64,000 bases of DNA from Pyxicephalus adspersus (GCF_032062135.1 NC_092868.1:46537103-46601102), one strand, 5' to 3'; counted from the stretch's first letter, positions 46,558 through 58,734 are shown. Notes: generated by a model not told the origin, from the sequence alone. Translations and numbers: made by a program.

Positions 46558-47545
46558 TGTGTGATCAGCTTCTATTCCTATGTGATCAGTCTCTATTCCC
46601 ATGTGATCAATCTCTATTCCCGTGCGATCAGTCTCTATTCCCATGTGATCAATCTCTATTCCTGTGTGATCAGCTTCAATTCCTATGTGATTGGCCTCCA
46701 TTCCTATGTGATCAGCCTTTATTCCTATGTGATCAGTCTCTATTCCTGTGTGATCAGCTTCTATTCCTATGTGATCAGCCTCTATTCCTATATGATCAGT
46801 CTCTATTCCCATGTGATCAATCTCTATTCCTGTGTGATCAGTCTCTGTTCCTATGTGATCAGTCAATATTCCTATGTGATCAGTCACTATTCCTATGAGA
46901 TCAATCTCTATTCCTGTGTGATCAGCTTCTATTCCTATGTGATCAGTCTCTCTCTATTCCTGTGTGATCAGTCACTATTCCTATGTGATCGGCTTCAATT
47001 CCCATGTGATCAATCTCTATTCCTATGTGATCAGCCTCTATTCCTATGTGATCAGCCTCTATTCCTAAGTGATCAGCTTCTATTCCTATGTGATCAATCT
47101 CTATTCCTGTGTGATCAGTCTCTATTCCCGTGTGATCAGTCACTATTCCTATGTGATCGGCTTCTATTCCTATGTGATCAGTCTCTATTCCTATGTGTTT
47201 AGCCTCTATTCCTTTGTGATTGGCCTCTATTCCTATGTGATCGGCCTCTATTCCTATGTGATCGGATTCTATTTCTATGTGATCAGTCACTATTCCTATG
47301 TGATCGGCTTCTATTCCTATGTGATCAGTCTCTTTTCCTGTGTGATTGGCCTCAATTCCTATGTGATCGGCCTCTATTCCTATGTGATCAGCCTCCATTC
47401 CAATGTGATCAGCCTCTATTCCTATGTGATCAGTCTCTTTTCCTATGTGATCAGTCACTACTCCTTTGTGATCGGCCTCTATTCTCATGTGATCAGTCTC
47501 CATTCCTGTGTGATCAGCCTCCATTCCTGTGTGATCAGCCTCTGC
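46558..47545. repeat. 21-bp minisatellite, about 47 copies
   Basis: The unit TGATCAGTCTCTATTCCTAT G is repeated with scattered substitutions, mostly CAG/CGG and TCT/CCT exchanges. The 21-bp period is kept almost without slippage, so it reads as heptads (IGIETDH on the minus strand, YSYVISL on the plus strand) in several open frames. It ends about 72 bp past the donor of the pdpn transmembrane exon. Confidence 0.95.
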
Positions 47546-47617
47546 CAAGCTGTGTGGATGCAAATTTGTACTTTGTAAAACTATACAATAAGAGACTCTG
47601 AAATGTTTCTCACTTAC

Positions 47618-47726
47618 GAATATCTGCCCATTTTCCGGACAATTAGGATAACGATCATGGCACTGACTCCAATCATAGACACAATGCCGGCTACTATTCC
47701 AATCAATGTCCCATAATCCAGAGCAC
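47618..47726 (-). CDS. pdpn: pdpn transmembrane and cytoplasmic-tail exon
   Basis: After acceptor ATTTTCCAG at 47727 the exon encodes GALDYGTLIGIVAGIVSMIG, then VSAMIVILIV and the tail RKMGRY plus the two bases TC. The tail matches human podoplanin RKMSGRYSP, the cluster that binds ezrin/moesin, with one residue fewer. The membrane span carries a GxxxG step (GTLIG). The exon closes at an excellent donor, TATTC/GTAAGTGAG. Spliced, the reading goes to a short last exon (human ends SP); unspliced, the next codons are TCG TAA, giving RYS-stop. I could not find the last exon with confidence. Translation to the unspliced stop gives about 127 residues, shorter than human (about 162). Confidence 0.88.
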
Positions 47727-48058
47727 CTGGAAAATTTCAAGGAATATTCAATAAGAAAAATGTACTTTCCATCAGGAATATTAGGATATTTTTATATCTA
47801 CAATCTCAATTCCAGTTTGTAAAGCCATTTAAAGGATGTAGGATTTCTATTACTACAGAGAAAACAACTGTGTAAAATAATACATTTATTCAATTTACCT
47901 AAATATAACCTGTTATGATCATTGTAATGTTTGACCTAAGAATACTGTTATTGTAATATTGTAATGTAATATTATCATGCATGCTTTCTCTTTGTTTATA
48001 TATTGCACAAAATGTGGATTCACAAATTAGCCACTAGAGGGAACTCATTTGTTTAGAC

Positions 48059-48400
48059 CAGCAGTTGCCAACCAGTGGCCCGTGAGCAAATTTTGATGGT
48101 CCACCGGCTCTGGCCAGTGCGCCCCCCAGCGGGGTCAGAGAGTCTCCTGACCCCGCTGGAGGGCACACCGGCCTGAGTCCTCTATAGGGACACAACCTGC
48201 AGACCATGTCCTCCGTAGGGACACAACCCGCCTACTCCCAAGCTCAGACCAGCATTGGGAGAGACAGCGGGTTCTGGCATCATGATGTCACTCTGGGGGA
48301 AGTATCTTCCCCTTTGAGTGACACATGGCTCCCAGCGCATGTGCCGTCTGGAGTCCGTGCATTTAGTGGTCCATGATGTCCGAAAGGTAGGCGACCACTG
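48059..48400 (+). mobile_element. family F hAT-like MITE, copy 1
   Basis: Starts CAGCAGTTGCCAACCAGTGG and ends GTAGGCGACCACTG, the reverse complement of a CAGTGGTCGCC end. The interior has CCCCAGCGGGGTCAGAGAGT, GGCATCATGATGTCACTCTG and CCGTGCATTTAGTGGTCCAT. No clear target duplication remains. It lies in a pdpn intron, opposite in orientation to copy 2. Confidence 0.75.
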
Positions 48401-49128
48401 CTTAAAGTGTGCCTAAAATGACAGCTTCACTTGAAAAGTATGCCTACATACATTAGATAGTAGCCAGATAGGAGTGCCAATAAAGGTAACCTCTATTTAC
48501 CAGCCAAATCCCTTCTGGGGAGAAAGTGAACTACAAACCCTTTTTCCACTTTACAGTTCTGAACACTTGAGTGGTGGTTGCATTGTGAGATAAAGCATAC
48601 TGATTGCCTAGCATTGCAAAGCAGGAAGCAAGGTCTACATATACATTGATCAAATTACTAATTTAAGGGGAATGACATTGATTATCTTGTTACAATGGCA
48701 GCTGTCAAGGGGTGGAATGTACAGTATGAGGCACCAGAGAACAGTCAACAATTAAAAGTGATATGTTCAAAACTGGACAAATGGACAAAATAGGGATTTG
48801 AGTTAGGACCTACAAAAACAAGGACAACCAGGGATAGGGCCATGGGAGTACAGAACTTATTAGAGGGAAATAAGTCTATGTTCACACTGTCTGTGAGGTC
48901 TACCTCTTCCTAATGCCAGGTAACCACTGTCTTTCGGGAGCAGCTCCATAGGAAATTAATAGGGTGGCAGTGAGTAGTACTAACACCGGCAGCTGTCAAA
49001 TGGGCAGATGCTGGTTCTTTAAGAAGAACAGAGCTGCTGGCAAGATACCATTCCCAGGAAGCTTGCCCATGTTGATTCTTGTCTATCACTGAAAGTGCTT
49101 ACAATGGGCACGTGAGCATCCTCCAAGT

Positions 49129-49453
49129 CAGTGATCACCAACCTTTTCAGGCCTACGGACCACTAAATGCACGGACTCCAGACCACACATGCGCTGGGAG
49201 CCGTGTGTCACATAAAGGGGAAGAAACTTCCCCCAGTGTGACGTCATGATGCCAGACCCCCCCACTCTCCCATTGCAGGTCTGAGTCTGACCCAATGGGA
49301 GAGTGGGTGGAATGTGTCCAGAGACACAACCTGCCCACCTCCCTGAGCCTACAATCCGTATGGGAAACATGGTCCGGTGCTTTTCTTGACCCCGCTAGGG
49401 TGTGAACTGGCCAGACCCGTGGACCACCAAAATTTTCTTGCGAACCACTGCTG
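49129..49453 (-). mobile_element. family F hAT-like MITE, copy 2, with perfect 8-bp TSD
   Basis: Ends are CAGTGATCACCAACC and GCGAACCACTGCTG. The 8 bp CTCCAAGT flanks both sides (49121-49128 and 49454-49461). The interior matches copy 1 in reverse: GACCACTAAATGCACGGACT, TGACGTCATGATGCCAGA, TTGACCCCGCTAGGGTG. The 8-bp duplication is the hAT signature. Confidence 0.86.
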
Positions 49454-49801
49454 CTCCAAGTGGCCTGGTCTGATCAATCCTTTCTGGGAATTGATTCAAG
49501 CAGGATGCACTATGGGTAGAAAGCAATCTGGTGGACGCAGAGTGCCTAAAATGATCCACTGCCAGGGCACCTTCAAAGGTCTTGCCCACACCTCCAAAAC
49601 ATTTTCATGGGAGACCTTGCCAACTTTGGTTGCCCTATTGGGCGCTGAATACAGTACCCTGGATTCTGATTTGTTCCATTGCTTCACCTACTGTAGATAT
49701 AAACAATTGCACAAACAATAAATACCATAAATAAATGTTGATCCCCTGACCCTTAGCAAAATAATTATGTGTAGAAGCTGCACAATGAACATATGCCATA
49801 C

Positions 49802-49928
49802 CTTCAGGATCTTCTATAAGCACTGTGTATGTGGAGTTTTCAAGGCTCTGTGTCACTGTTTCCACAATTAGGAATCCTTCTGTGCTGCTGTCATAATGTG
49901 TTGTCACGTTAACATCTTTCTCTGGAAT
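49802..49928 (-). CDS. pdpn: pdpn exon 3: membrane-proximal ectodomain
   Basis: This 127-nt exon (acceptor TTTTCATTTAG at 49929, donor GAAG/GTATGG at 49801) encodes IPEKDVNVTTHYDSSTEGFL, then IVETVTQSLENSTYTVLIEDPE and one base of a Gly codon. It holds two N-glycosylation sequons (NVT, NST) and many Thr/Ser residues suited to O-glycosylation. It ends in the acidic segment EDPEG just before the membrane span, as in podoplanin, whose juxtamembrane segment is also acidic. The frame is intact. An hAT-type element ends about 350 bp downstream in the next intron. Confidence 0.82.
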
Positions 49929-51608
49929 CTAAATGAAAATATATTAAAAATAAATGTGTTGACCAAAGATGTGTATATTTATGTTTTCCTTTCCTGATAG
50001 ATCTTTTGTCTGTCAGAGCCAATTGAAAAACTGGTAATACCAAGAATGGGAAATGTGACATGACACCTTTCCACCCAGAATGAAGCACTAAGTGGTCATT
50101 GCCAGGACTTGGACTCCCTTGGCAGTCATTAGCACCATATGAACTCCAACCAGACTGACTGGGTTTCTTTTAACCTTGCGCAAGTGGGTGAACTAGGAAG
50201 CGATTGGATGGTTAGGTGCCAATTCAAAGGCCAGATAGGAATTAAAGAAGGGGTTAGGTTACATTTTTATTCTATGAGTTGGCATGAAGAGAAGATTTTC
50301 TCCAATTTGGCTGCTAAGGCTGACCCACCTTTTGCCCTAATTGGCAATCAAAGAGATGAGAAAAGACCCTGTGCAAGATCCAAGTCAATGTGGTTGGAAC
50401 TTGAATAGACTTAATGACTGTTTTCTCACCCCCATGGGTTATTTTTACACTATACACAATTGATTCCCATTTTTAAACCCAAATGGACATCATCAATGGA
50501 AGGCCCATCAATAGTGTCCAGTCGGGGAAGCACTGTGGGTACAATAAAGGGACATCAATATTGTACAGGTCAAGACGGGCTGTAGACATCAGTTGTACTC
50601 TCTTTTTTACAGATGTGATCAAAACAGGGACAACAGCTGTGTATAGTGCAACTACAGAACTCTTCTTTGTGATGTTGTTATGTAGTCTCAGTAAGGCAAC
50701 ATGGATATTCGATATACATTTGCAGGACAGCAGATATTACATCATAGAGGGCTGACATATACTCCAAAAGATGCTGCAAATACAGCTAAAAATGTCTGCA
50801 TAACACAAAAAGTGGAAGAAAATCTAAATTCTCCTATATATCCCAGCTGCGACCTGTTCCTCTGAAGGACAAATCTACAGTCACGGGTGAATCACAGGAC
50901 TAACATACTTCTTTGTCCTAGACAAGTCTTTGTCCTTGAGACATGATTCTCTGTTCTCCTTTCTAAGGATTTGTATAATTCACATCTCAAGTCAATAGGA
51001 ACACGATGTTTGTGATGGTGAGGAATCTCCAGAGGTCTAAAAGACATTGAATTTCATAGATCGTCCACAGTTTCATCTTGAAATGATTTACATTTAAAAC
51101 ATTCTTCATTTGACCTGCTCTGACATTGCCTGAGTAGAATAGCACACGTTCACTGTTTTCTTGCATTTACTTTTAACATATTTGCTGACAGTTCCTAATT
51201 TTTCCCCTTTTTGTGGCATTTTAGATTTTTGTAGCATTCTTCAGGCTGCAACTTTCAAATGTCATTGGGCACCAAATGTTGATCCGGACAGAAGATTCTC
51301 TATGTGGATACAACTATATGATTGCTGGACTTAATTCTCATGGTAATTTCCAGTAAGGAACAGTGCGGATAATTAGCTGAAATTAGATCATGACTATTAT
51401 TATTATTATGTATTTATAATAAAAAAAAAAAATATGGATATGCATCACATCAGAGTCCATAAGCATGTCACTATTTTATATACAATTGTCACAGGAACCT
51501 ATTTAGCAACTTGTAAATATAATAACTTTGACTTTATCTGTTTATCTGAATATATTTTAGAAAATAAATTATATTAATAATATAATATCAATAGTTCATT
51601 AATCATTC

Positions 51609-51609
<1 letters not shown>
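49929..51609. other. pdpn intron, nothing recognised
   Basis: Unassigned. No additional in-phase ectodomain exon could be identified. Confidence 0.4.
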
Positions 51610-51666
<57 letters not shown>

Positions 51667-51668
51667 TA
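51610..51668. repeat. (TA)n microsatellite
   Basis: About 27 uninterrupted TA units. Confidence 0.97.
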
Positions 51669-52149
51669 TATATAACCTAGACTTACATCCAACTGCACAA
51701 TCAATCATTTCAGTTGGTTTGGTGCAATATTGGCAGCCAGTCTGCTTTTGGGCGCTAGGCTTTATTCTCATGAGTACCAAAATCAGATGCAAAAATTGAT
51801 GCAAAATCTATTATCCAAATAGAAATATATGAGTAATCTGTGAGCTTGAGGACATTGCGGGAGGAAGTATATCTGACTGTCATAAGAAAGTCAAACAACC
51901 CCTTCATCCTGCTATATATTAGACATCCTACAATGCTGTAAATTCATGTTTCCGTTCCTACGCACTAATAGATGCACATGTATGCACTCACCTCCCTTCT
52001 ATAAACTAGATCTGAATGCTGTGTATAAAATGCAAATGCAAATATTTTGGGTAAGGTTGTGCTGTTGGTTCTTTTTTTCTGTGGACTACTGTAATGTAAA
52101 GCTATATATAAGTAGAAAGTATCCATTGAGTATCCCCATGGTCTATATA

Positions 52150-52154
52150 TACCG

Positions 52155-52189
<35 letters not shown>

Positions 52190-52275
52190 TTGTATCAGTC
52201 TGTCATTTGCAACCCCTATTTATTGTACACCAGTATATAAATACAGTTTTATAATATTAATAATAATAGTAATAT
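52150..52275 (+). repeat. (TA)n(TG)n microsatellite and LINE tail fragment
   Basis: TA units become TG units at about 52180. They run into CAGTCTGTCATTTGCAACCC CTATTTATTGTAC, a fragment of the L2/CR1-like tail, then TAATAATAATAG. Confidence 0.75.
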
Positions 52276-52672
52276 TAATATAATAATATAAATACTAATA
52301 CATAATATATTTATTAAATAAAAATATATGTTGGGAGTTAAACTTTTAGAAGCTAGGCTGCAGCTACCCTGCCTTGTCCCTTAACCTAAGACGGGGTGGT
52401 GGGAGGGTAAGGATAAGTTCCTGGGGGAGGGCTTGTCCTCCAAATGAGGAATTGAAATAAGAAAGTAAAAATATATTTGGAGAGAAAATGAATATTATTA
52501 AAAGTTTTAAAGTATTATTAATAATAATATTACTATTAATATTAATAAAAGCCCATCCCCATAAACCCAGCACAAATACCAACACATCACTGGCTCCAAG
52601 TGTTGCCTCCTCATACACAAGAATGATTGATAAAACTTTTCACATATAACATTTCAGAACATGAATTCATAC

Positions 52673-52749
52673 CTGCGTCTGTGCTTCTGTAAAGGATCTC
52701 TCTGTCACATTGGCTGTTTCTGTCTCTGCTGTGTCTGGCAATACCGTTA
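52673..52749 (-). CDS. pdpn: pdpn exon 2: Thr-rich ectodomain
   Basis: This 77-nt exon (acceptor TTTCTTTAG at 52750, donor CGCAG/GTATGAATTC at 52672) completes a Val codon and adds TVLPDTAETETANVTERSFT then EAQTQ. It is rich in Thr and Glu, with one N-glycosylation sequon (NVT), and resembles the mucin-like stalk of podoplanin, where primary sequence is poorly conserved. I see no copy of the platelet-aggregation-stimulating motif (EDxxVTPG type). The phase runs 1 to 0 and continues cleanly into exon 3. An extra ectodomain exon in the flanking introns cannot be excluded. Confidence 0.8.
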
Positions 52750-53419
52750 CTAAAGAAATAAAAGTAATATTTTTATAAATGAGCAGATGAAAATAACACT
52801 AGCACAAGCTTAACATTTCTATAATTATATATGTCCATCGCCTTATTCCCAAAGTGTCCGAGACAATATTTATACAGTGGGGTGTTTGGTTTGAAATAAG
52901 CAGGTATTAGGTAAGCAAATGCTAGCAGAAATACCTCCATTGCTTTTTTTTTTCCAATAAATCCCTTTTAAACTTTTTTTCCCCACCCTTACTGATGGTC
53001 TTCTGCAGCCTTTTCCAGCCACATATTTGATCTGCACAGGCTTGTTGATGGTGACAATGGTGGACTATGCCTGGGTAATATCTATCAGCAAGGCTATTAC
53101 AAGTCTCTGTCAGGGTACATGTGAAGGGGTGACAGCTCAGGTTTACAATTCTGAAACATTTGTCATCCTATAATGGACAAAGTGCTGCTTATAATGTGGG
53201 CACATAAATGCATCCGTTGCATTGTGCACTGCCACGGATATATATTGGAATGGGTTGCCTGCTGCATGGCAGCATTTGCTCTTTATTATTACATGTGATA
53301 CCATGCAGTGTGGACATCATGTGCAGTAAGACTTCATTCAAGTTATGTGTGATACATTAAGATACACAACACAGAAGGAGATTGGATATTGCATGAAAAA
53401 TTATCTGATGTTCTCATTA
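52750..53419. other. pdpn intron 1, nothing recognised
   Basis: Unassigned sequence upstream of exon 2. Confidence 0.45.
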
Positions 53420-53615
53420 TGGGCCTGATTTATTAAAGCTCCCCAAAGCTGGAGAGGATACACTTTCATCAGGATGATCCAGAAAACCTAGAATTGATTC
53501 CCTAAAAGTCATTTGCTATGTTAGCAAATGTTTTCAGTTCTGAACCAGATCCATTTCAGGTTCCATCCACTGATGAAAGTGTATCCCCTCCAGTCTTGAA
53601 TAAATCAGGCCCTAT
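53420..53615. mobile_element. family B foldback MITE
   Basis: Ends GGGCCTGATTTATTAAAGCT and CTTGAATAAATCAGGCCC; inner arms GGAGAGGATACACTTTCATC and TGATGAAAGTGTATCCCC. Confidence 0.8.
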
Positions 53616-54068
53616 ATATATATGATGCAGTATGTTGCAGTAATGCACTGCTGCACACATTTCTGTCCTGCCTATTCCAAGCCCTATTTATTGTAATGAA
53701 TAGGGTCAGCATCACAATGTGCATTATAATGAGAATGAAGCCAGATATGTGGGTGCAGCACCATATAGATGTGAACATGATGTGTCATTAAAGTCTCCCG
53801 ATTTTCAGTCTGGCTTGTAATTATATAGGACAGCTCTTTGTACTTACAAAAATGCCATGATATTCTTTCTTACCCAGCCTTTGGTTTTGATGTACGAGCC
53901 ATGGCCATACAATATATTGTGTCCCTGTGCTTTGCTCTTCTCAAATCCCCATCTTCCAACAATGAAACCTGTTCAGATTGGCAGTGAGGTTGCATTGCTG
54001 CCTTGGGGTAGTTTTAGTAGCCAGGTAGCCAAGGCAGCCATCATGCAGGAGCAAGAGGTATTTCTGTA
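53616..54068. other. pdpn intron 1, nothing recognised
   Basis: Unassigned. Confidence 0.45.
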
Positions 54069-54615
54069 TAGGGATGAGCGAGTGAGAATATTAAGTTCGA
54101 TCTCGCGGCGAATCGGGCCTTTCTCACTTACGAAAATGTAAGTGGGAACGGGCTTCTGATTCGCTGAGATGTCGAGATCTCGCTGAACAGGAGGATTTCC
54201 AGGGCTGCATCATGCAGCCCTGGAAATCCTCTGCGATCCAAGGGCATTAGTGATTAATTAACCTCTAGTGCCCTGGGGATCGCACACTCTTCTCAACGAA
54301 TGCAGCCACAGCTCCAATCATTGAGAAGATGCCCAGCACAGGAGAACCTCCTGACATTGTAATATAAGTATCTCTTACAAATGATACATTTGTATCTGTG
54401 ACAAATTCATTCATTGAGAAGATCCCTGGGCCCTAGAGGTTATTTAACCTCTAGTGCCCCGGGGATCTCAAACAGGAGGATTCCCAGGGAATCCTATGAA
54501 TCCCCTGTGAATCCTCCTGTTATAATTTCTTCGATATTCCTATGGTTTTGCAAAATCAGTTCGCTGAAATTTAGCGGAACCATTGGAAGTTCGAGGGAAT
54601 TTTCGCTCATCCCTA
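54069..54615. mobile_element. 547-bp hAT-type MITE with perfect 8-bp TSD
   Basis: Terminal inverted repeats are TAGGGATGAGCGA and TCGCTCATCCCTA, 13 of 13. TTTCTGTA flanks both ends (54061-54068 and 54616-54623). The interior has three palindromes, including CCAGGGCTGCATCATGCAGC CCTGG, and a repeated CCTCTAGTGCCC theme. There is no transposase frame, so it must have been mobilised in trans. Confidence 0.88.
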
Positions 54616-54639
54616 TTTCTGTACTGTGTCCCAATTAAA

Positions 54640-54780
54640 ACAGCTTGACTTTTGCAACGCTGGAACTTTTAGACATGGGTTAGGGGGGCCAAGGAAGTTT
54701 ACCTAGAGGAAAGGTCTAGTATGGCAGCCCATTAGAAAATGAATCGGGGCAGAAGTAAGCAGTTCAGTACCCCTCAGAAC
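54640..54780. repeat. family J repeat fragment
   Basis: GACTTTTGCAACGCTGGAAC, ACATGGGTTAGGGGGGCCAA and GGAAGTTTACCTAG are shared with 55685-55875. Confidence 0.6.
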
Positions 54781-55684
54781 CGTTGAGTGTCATTTCTTCC
54801 ATTTCTGTATTTTTTAATGCAACGTGCATGGACAGCAAAGTGATCATTTGCTCCCACTGTAGGTCTGAACATGTCCTTAGGATAGGTGATCTTTGTTATA
54901 AATATATGCCTACCTCTCTGTTGGTGTTTGCGACATCTGTATTATTACATGATATGTATTTGAGGATTATAATTATCTGCGGAGCCCTGTAGTTTAGGTT
55001 GCGGTAACAAGTCAAGCAATAGTTACCGAGTAGAAAACTAACAATTTGTTGCCTTTGCTTTACAACACCAAATTTGCCGTGTTTAGCAAACGACGGTTGA
55101 TTTCTGTAATCTCCAGCGACTCTTCCACCCGCCTCTATCCCCACCCGCATCTATATAAAACACTGGGAATATTTAGCCCGTCTGTGTTTGTAACATCGTC
55201 ACACTGAACTGCACAGGGAGGTCAGGAACTATTACATCAATGACAACGAATCGCCTTTTTGTGTGTGGCTCTGGCTGGGCCAAGAGGGATGGAAAAATTT
55301 TGAAACTACAAGAAAGCTCAGTTTAAGCAGACAACATGCCCATTGACCGAAACAAGAGCAGTCAGTTAGCGGGTGGGGGACAAGTGCTTGTTCTGCAGGA
55401 AAATGTTTATATATAACAGCAAATGCTGGTACCGCCATGAAATTAGATTAAAAACATGCAAGTATGGACCATATGTGGATCTTGTTGGTTGCTCCTTGCT
55501 GTGTCATTAAATTTTCTAACTTTAGCAAATCCTAAAACAAGCCCTGGGGCCTGAAGGTTAAAATGATGATCAACAAGGTATTAACGCTGAATTCCTCCTT
55601 TAGTTTAAAAATAATGCAATCTATTGCCCAAGGTCAAGGAAAAACAGTTCAATACATAAAAAAAGCATTTGTATCGCTGTACAT
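54781..55684. other. pdpn intron 1, nothing recognised
   Basis: Unassigned. Confidence 0.45.
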
Positions 55685-55875
55685 TTATATAGTTCTGCAC
55701 ACAGCACCGGGCTGCCATCAGGGAAGGGACAAGGGGTACTTGTGTACCAGGCCCCCAATCAAAACTTTTGCAATGCTGGATCATTTAAACATGGGGAAGG
55801 GGGGCCCAGGAAGTTTAGCTAGTATGGGGCCCAGAAATGGAGATCCTGCGCAGCACAACCCTGTCTGGTAAGGGG
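55685..55875. repeat. family J repeat
   Basis: CACCGGGCTGCCATCAGGGA, GTACTTGTGTACCAGGCCCC, AAAACTTTTGCAATGCTGGA and GGGGGGCCCAGGAAGTTTAG. Probably another non-autonomous DNA element; ends unclear. Confidence 0.6.
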
Positions 55876-58734
55876 AGAGAACTCATTTATTACTGATGCA
55901 ATTATTAAACATTTGTTGGACCCCCCCATCCCCTGCCTTTGATTGGACAGCAAAGGAACACCAATGCAAAGAGCTGATTTCTCTACCATTTTGCTATCTC
56001 ATTCTATCAGCATGTTAGCATTGCTGAATTCATTGCTTCTATCCCTCTTGGCCTGCTAGAAGGAACTGCAAGAGGTTTATACCACGTCCGATTCGGGTAC
56101 TTTCAATGTATGCATGTACAAATAAATAAAGAAAATGATGTAATAAGAAAATACTAAATTATATTTATTTTCTGCTTGGGGTCCAGCCTAAAATAATATT
56201 CCCACAGTCCCAATAAAAAGTTGATCTGATGTGCAAATAGCAAATTCATTAAATTGCATTACCTTTGACCACACTGCTGCCATTTATATCATACTGGCCC
56301 ATGACATTACACGTCATTCCTTTGGACCGAGTATGGAAGTATGAATTCAGGAAGCCACATTTATAAATGGGTATTTGGATTTTGTATCATCACTTTGATC
56401 ACTGCACTGTATTTACATGTGATACAAAATGATACATTATGATACAAACTCCATTCATGTTAATGGAATACCTGACTGTTATATTTGGAAATGGTATATG
56501 TGACCTATAAATTTACATAGTCATTGCATATGCAACTTTTAAATGGGGCGGCCAAAGTGTTTCAAACTAACAACATTGTGGCTTATGGTATTCCTAACTA
56601 TAAATGTGGCAAACTCTATCTGGTGAGCTTAATAGTGCCAATCTTGGTGATCACCACTTTATAAATATGAAAATGCTAATAAAAATGCCAGATAGTATGA
56701 TGACTGTTCATTTCTAAATGTGCTGATCATGTCTTATGAATGGGGCAACGACAATGTGGCCTTTACTTCTCTAGAATCATTAACACTTTTTGCCACTTTT
56801 ATAAATGGCCCTATTGATGGCATGTCTCCATTGGGCAGGCCAAGGCTTAAAAACTGTTATAACGCAAAATTTGATGCAATATTTGATTTCTTAGTAAAAA
56901 GAATAATGTAAATGGTAATGTTAACGTCAGAATTTGAAAATTGATACTTATTGTATGTGTTATGTGTTATATGTTTTGTTGTATTGTATTTTCTATATAA
57001 TAAAACATTTCTAAAAATTATGTAAAAAAACAACAAGCTGTTATAGTGCATTGTGGTGTCACTTTAGCTTGGAGGGCAGTGTGGAAAGACAAATACTTGG
57101 GCAGGAAGAATAGTTCATATAGATGTAATATAATTTTACAAAGATTTGTCTACAAAGTGACTTTATTCTGTAAATCTAGATTTGGTACATTGGGAAACTC
57201 CCAGGCCTTATCCATAGTACTCCCGAGGTTTCTTTCCCGACTTTATTAGAAGCCGGCCTTTTACGTTTGGTGTACTCGGGGGAAATGAATCAGACTGGGT
57301 ATGTTTAGCTGGGAACAGTGCTACCATTGTATTATGTTGTGGCTACTGTGAAAATATTTTTATATGAGGCTCCCTCCTGCAGAAAACGGCTAAATATCTT
57401 CAGTATGGTCAGCTTTTACGCCCGTGCTGTGTCAGAGCAATAACGTGCCTCAACGGGTGACCGGGCAACCTGCTAGACTTTTGTGGAGGTGGAGGGGTCT
57501 TACAAGTGACCCCTGACTCCTTGTTGCTCCATGTTACAGGTTGAATGTGTCTATAAAAATGAGCATAACTAAAAAGCAACTCTGCTCAAATATGAACACA
57601 ATTACCAGTATTTTGAATGCGGATCAGGAGCGTTCGATCTGCTTTGGGCAGAAAGGTTGGAAGGAACAACACGTGGTCTTGATGCCACCAACAGCTGATA
57701 ACACAATTTCATATATAATAAAACACCCCAAGATGGTGTCCTGATCACATCTATCTGGGATCTTTTATCTTTGTTCCCTTTAAGAGCCACAGTGCCTGGA
57801 AAATCTACTGCATCAGGATCACATCTGAGTTTGTTGTCCCCAATGTGTTGTGCAGTTCCTTCCACCACCCCCATTTCATTACAAAACTTTAGGCACCATA
57901 GGATAGTAAGAATCAGACCTGCAAGCGGATCTGGTATAGTCAATTTATATTCCCCAGATAATCTTTCCACTATGTGGCCATCCGCAGATTGTAGGAGCAA
58001 GCCCACCCATCCTCTTTGGCACTGCTGCAACTCAAATGTAATCACCAACATCAGAAAATAATTTCCAAAGAATTATTTGCAGCTATTATGGTGAATCAAA
58101 CCTAGCTACATAGTCGGGCTGCTGGTATCATTTATTACATCTATGACTATTATTAGTTAAAGTGGACCTGCCATTAAAATATACTTCTGACAATATTATT
58201 ATATTTTATTGAACAAAGCAGGTCTCCCCCAATATCTTTATGATTCTGAGTTACAAAGCATCTCTATTTCTTGCCTTAAATAATCAAATACTGTTCCCAA
58301 GGCCATAAAGTCTAAGCAAGGACCACATGATCTCATTTCACGCCTCTAAAGATTGCTGAAGACCTGGGGACAAATAGATTCCGGATGGCTCCTGGTGGCT
58401 TACACTGCAGAATGGGTTTAGATTTTATGTGTTTTGTCTGCAGGAGTGAGCCGTACCAAAGCTTGCACTGCCATCCCCATTATTGGGTGCTCAGTGTAGA
58501 CGCTACATGTAGTTTGTCCCCCAAGGTAGGTAGGTTTACTGGTCTGGGGAACCGTACCTACAACACAGTTTCACTGCCAATCTCAACATAGCCTAAGAAT
58601 ATATTGTTTTTCAGTTAGGCAGGGACTGTGTGGAAGACAAGCAGTGAAATAAGCAAGATGCAGCCATCAAGCAGAGCCTGGCAATGCAATGAACCAATTG
58701 GGACACCTCATGTATACATATGTACATATGGGGG
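55876..58734. other. pdpn intron 1, nothing recognised
   Basis: No repeat or exon firmly identified. The opposing frames at 57602-58061 (149 and 96 codons) were considered and rejected. Confidence 0.4.

Noticed and set aside
46558..47545. Regular repeats resembling a CRISPR array
   Set aside because: Units are contiguous with no unique spacers, and the DNA is vertebrate with spliced genes.
46498..47740. Long open frames on both strands (up to 265 codons) through the 21-bp repeat
   Set aside because: Frames stay open because the unit length is a multiple of three. The minus-strand frame crosses the pdpn exon in the wrong reading frame, so this is not a heptad-repeat protein gene.
57602..58061. 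Opposing frames of 149 and 96 codons in pdpn intron 1
   Set aside because: No recognisable domain, splice sites or codon signature. They may be old repeat sequence, but none was identified.
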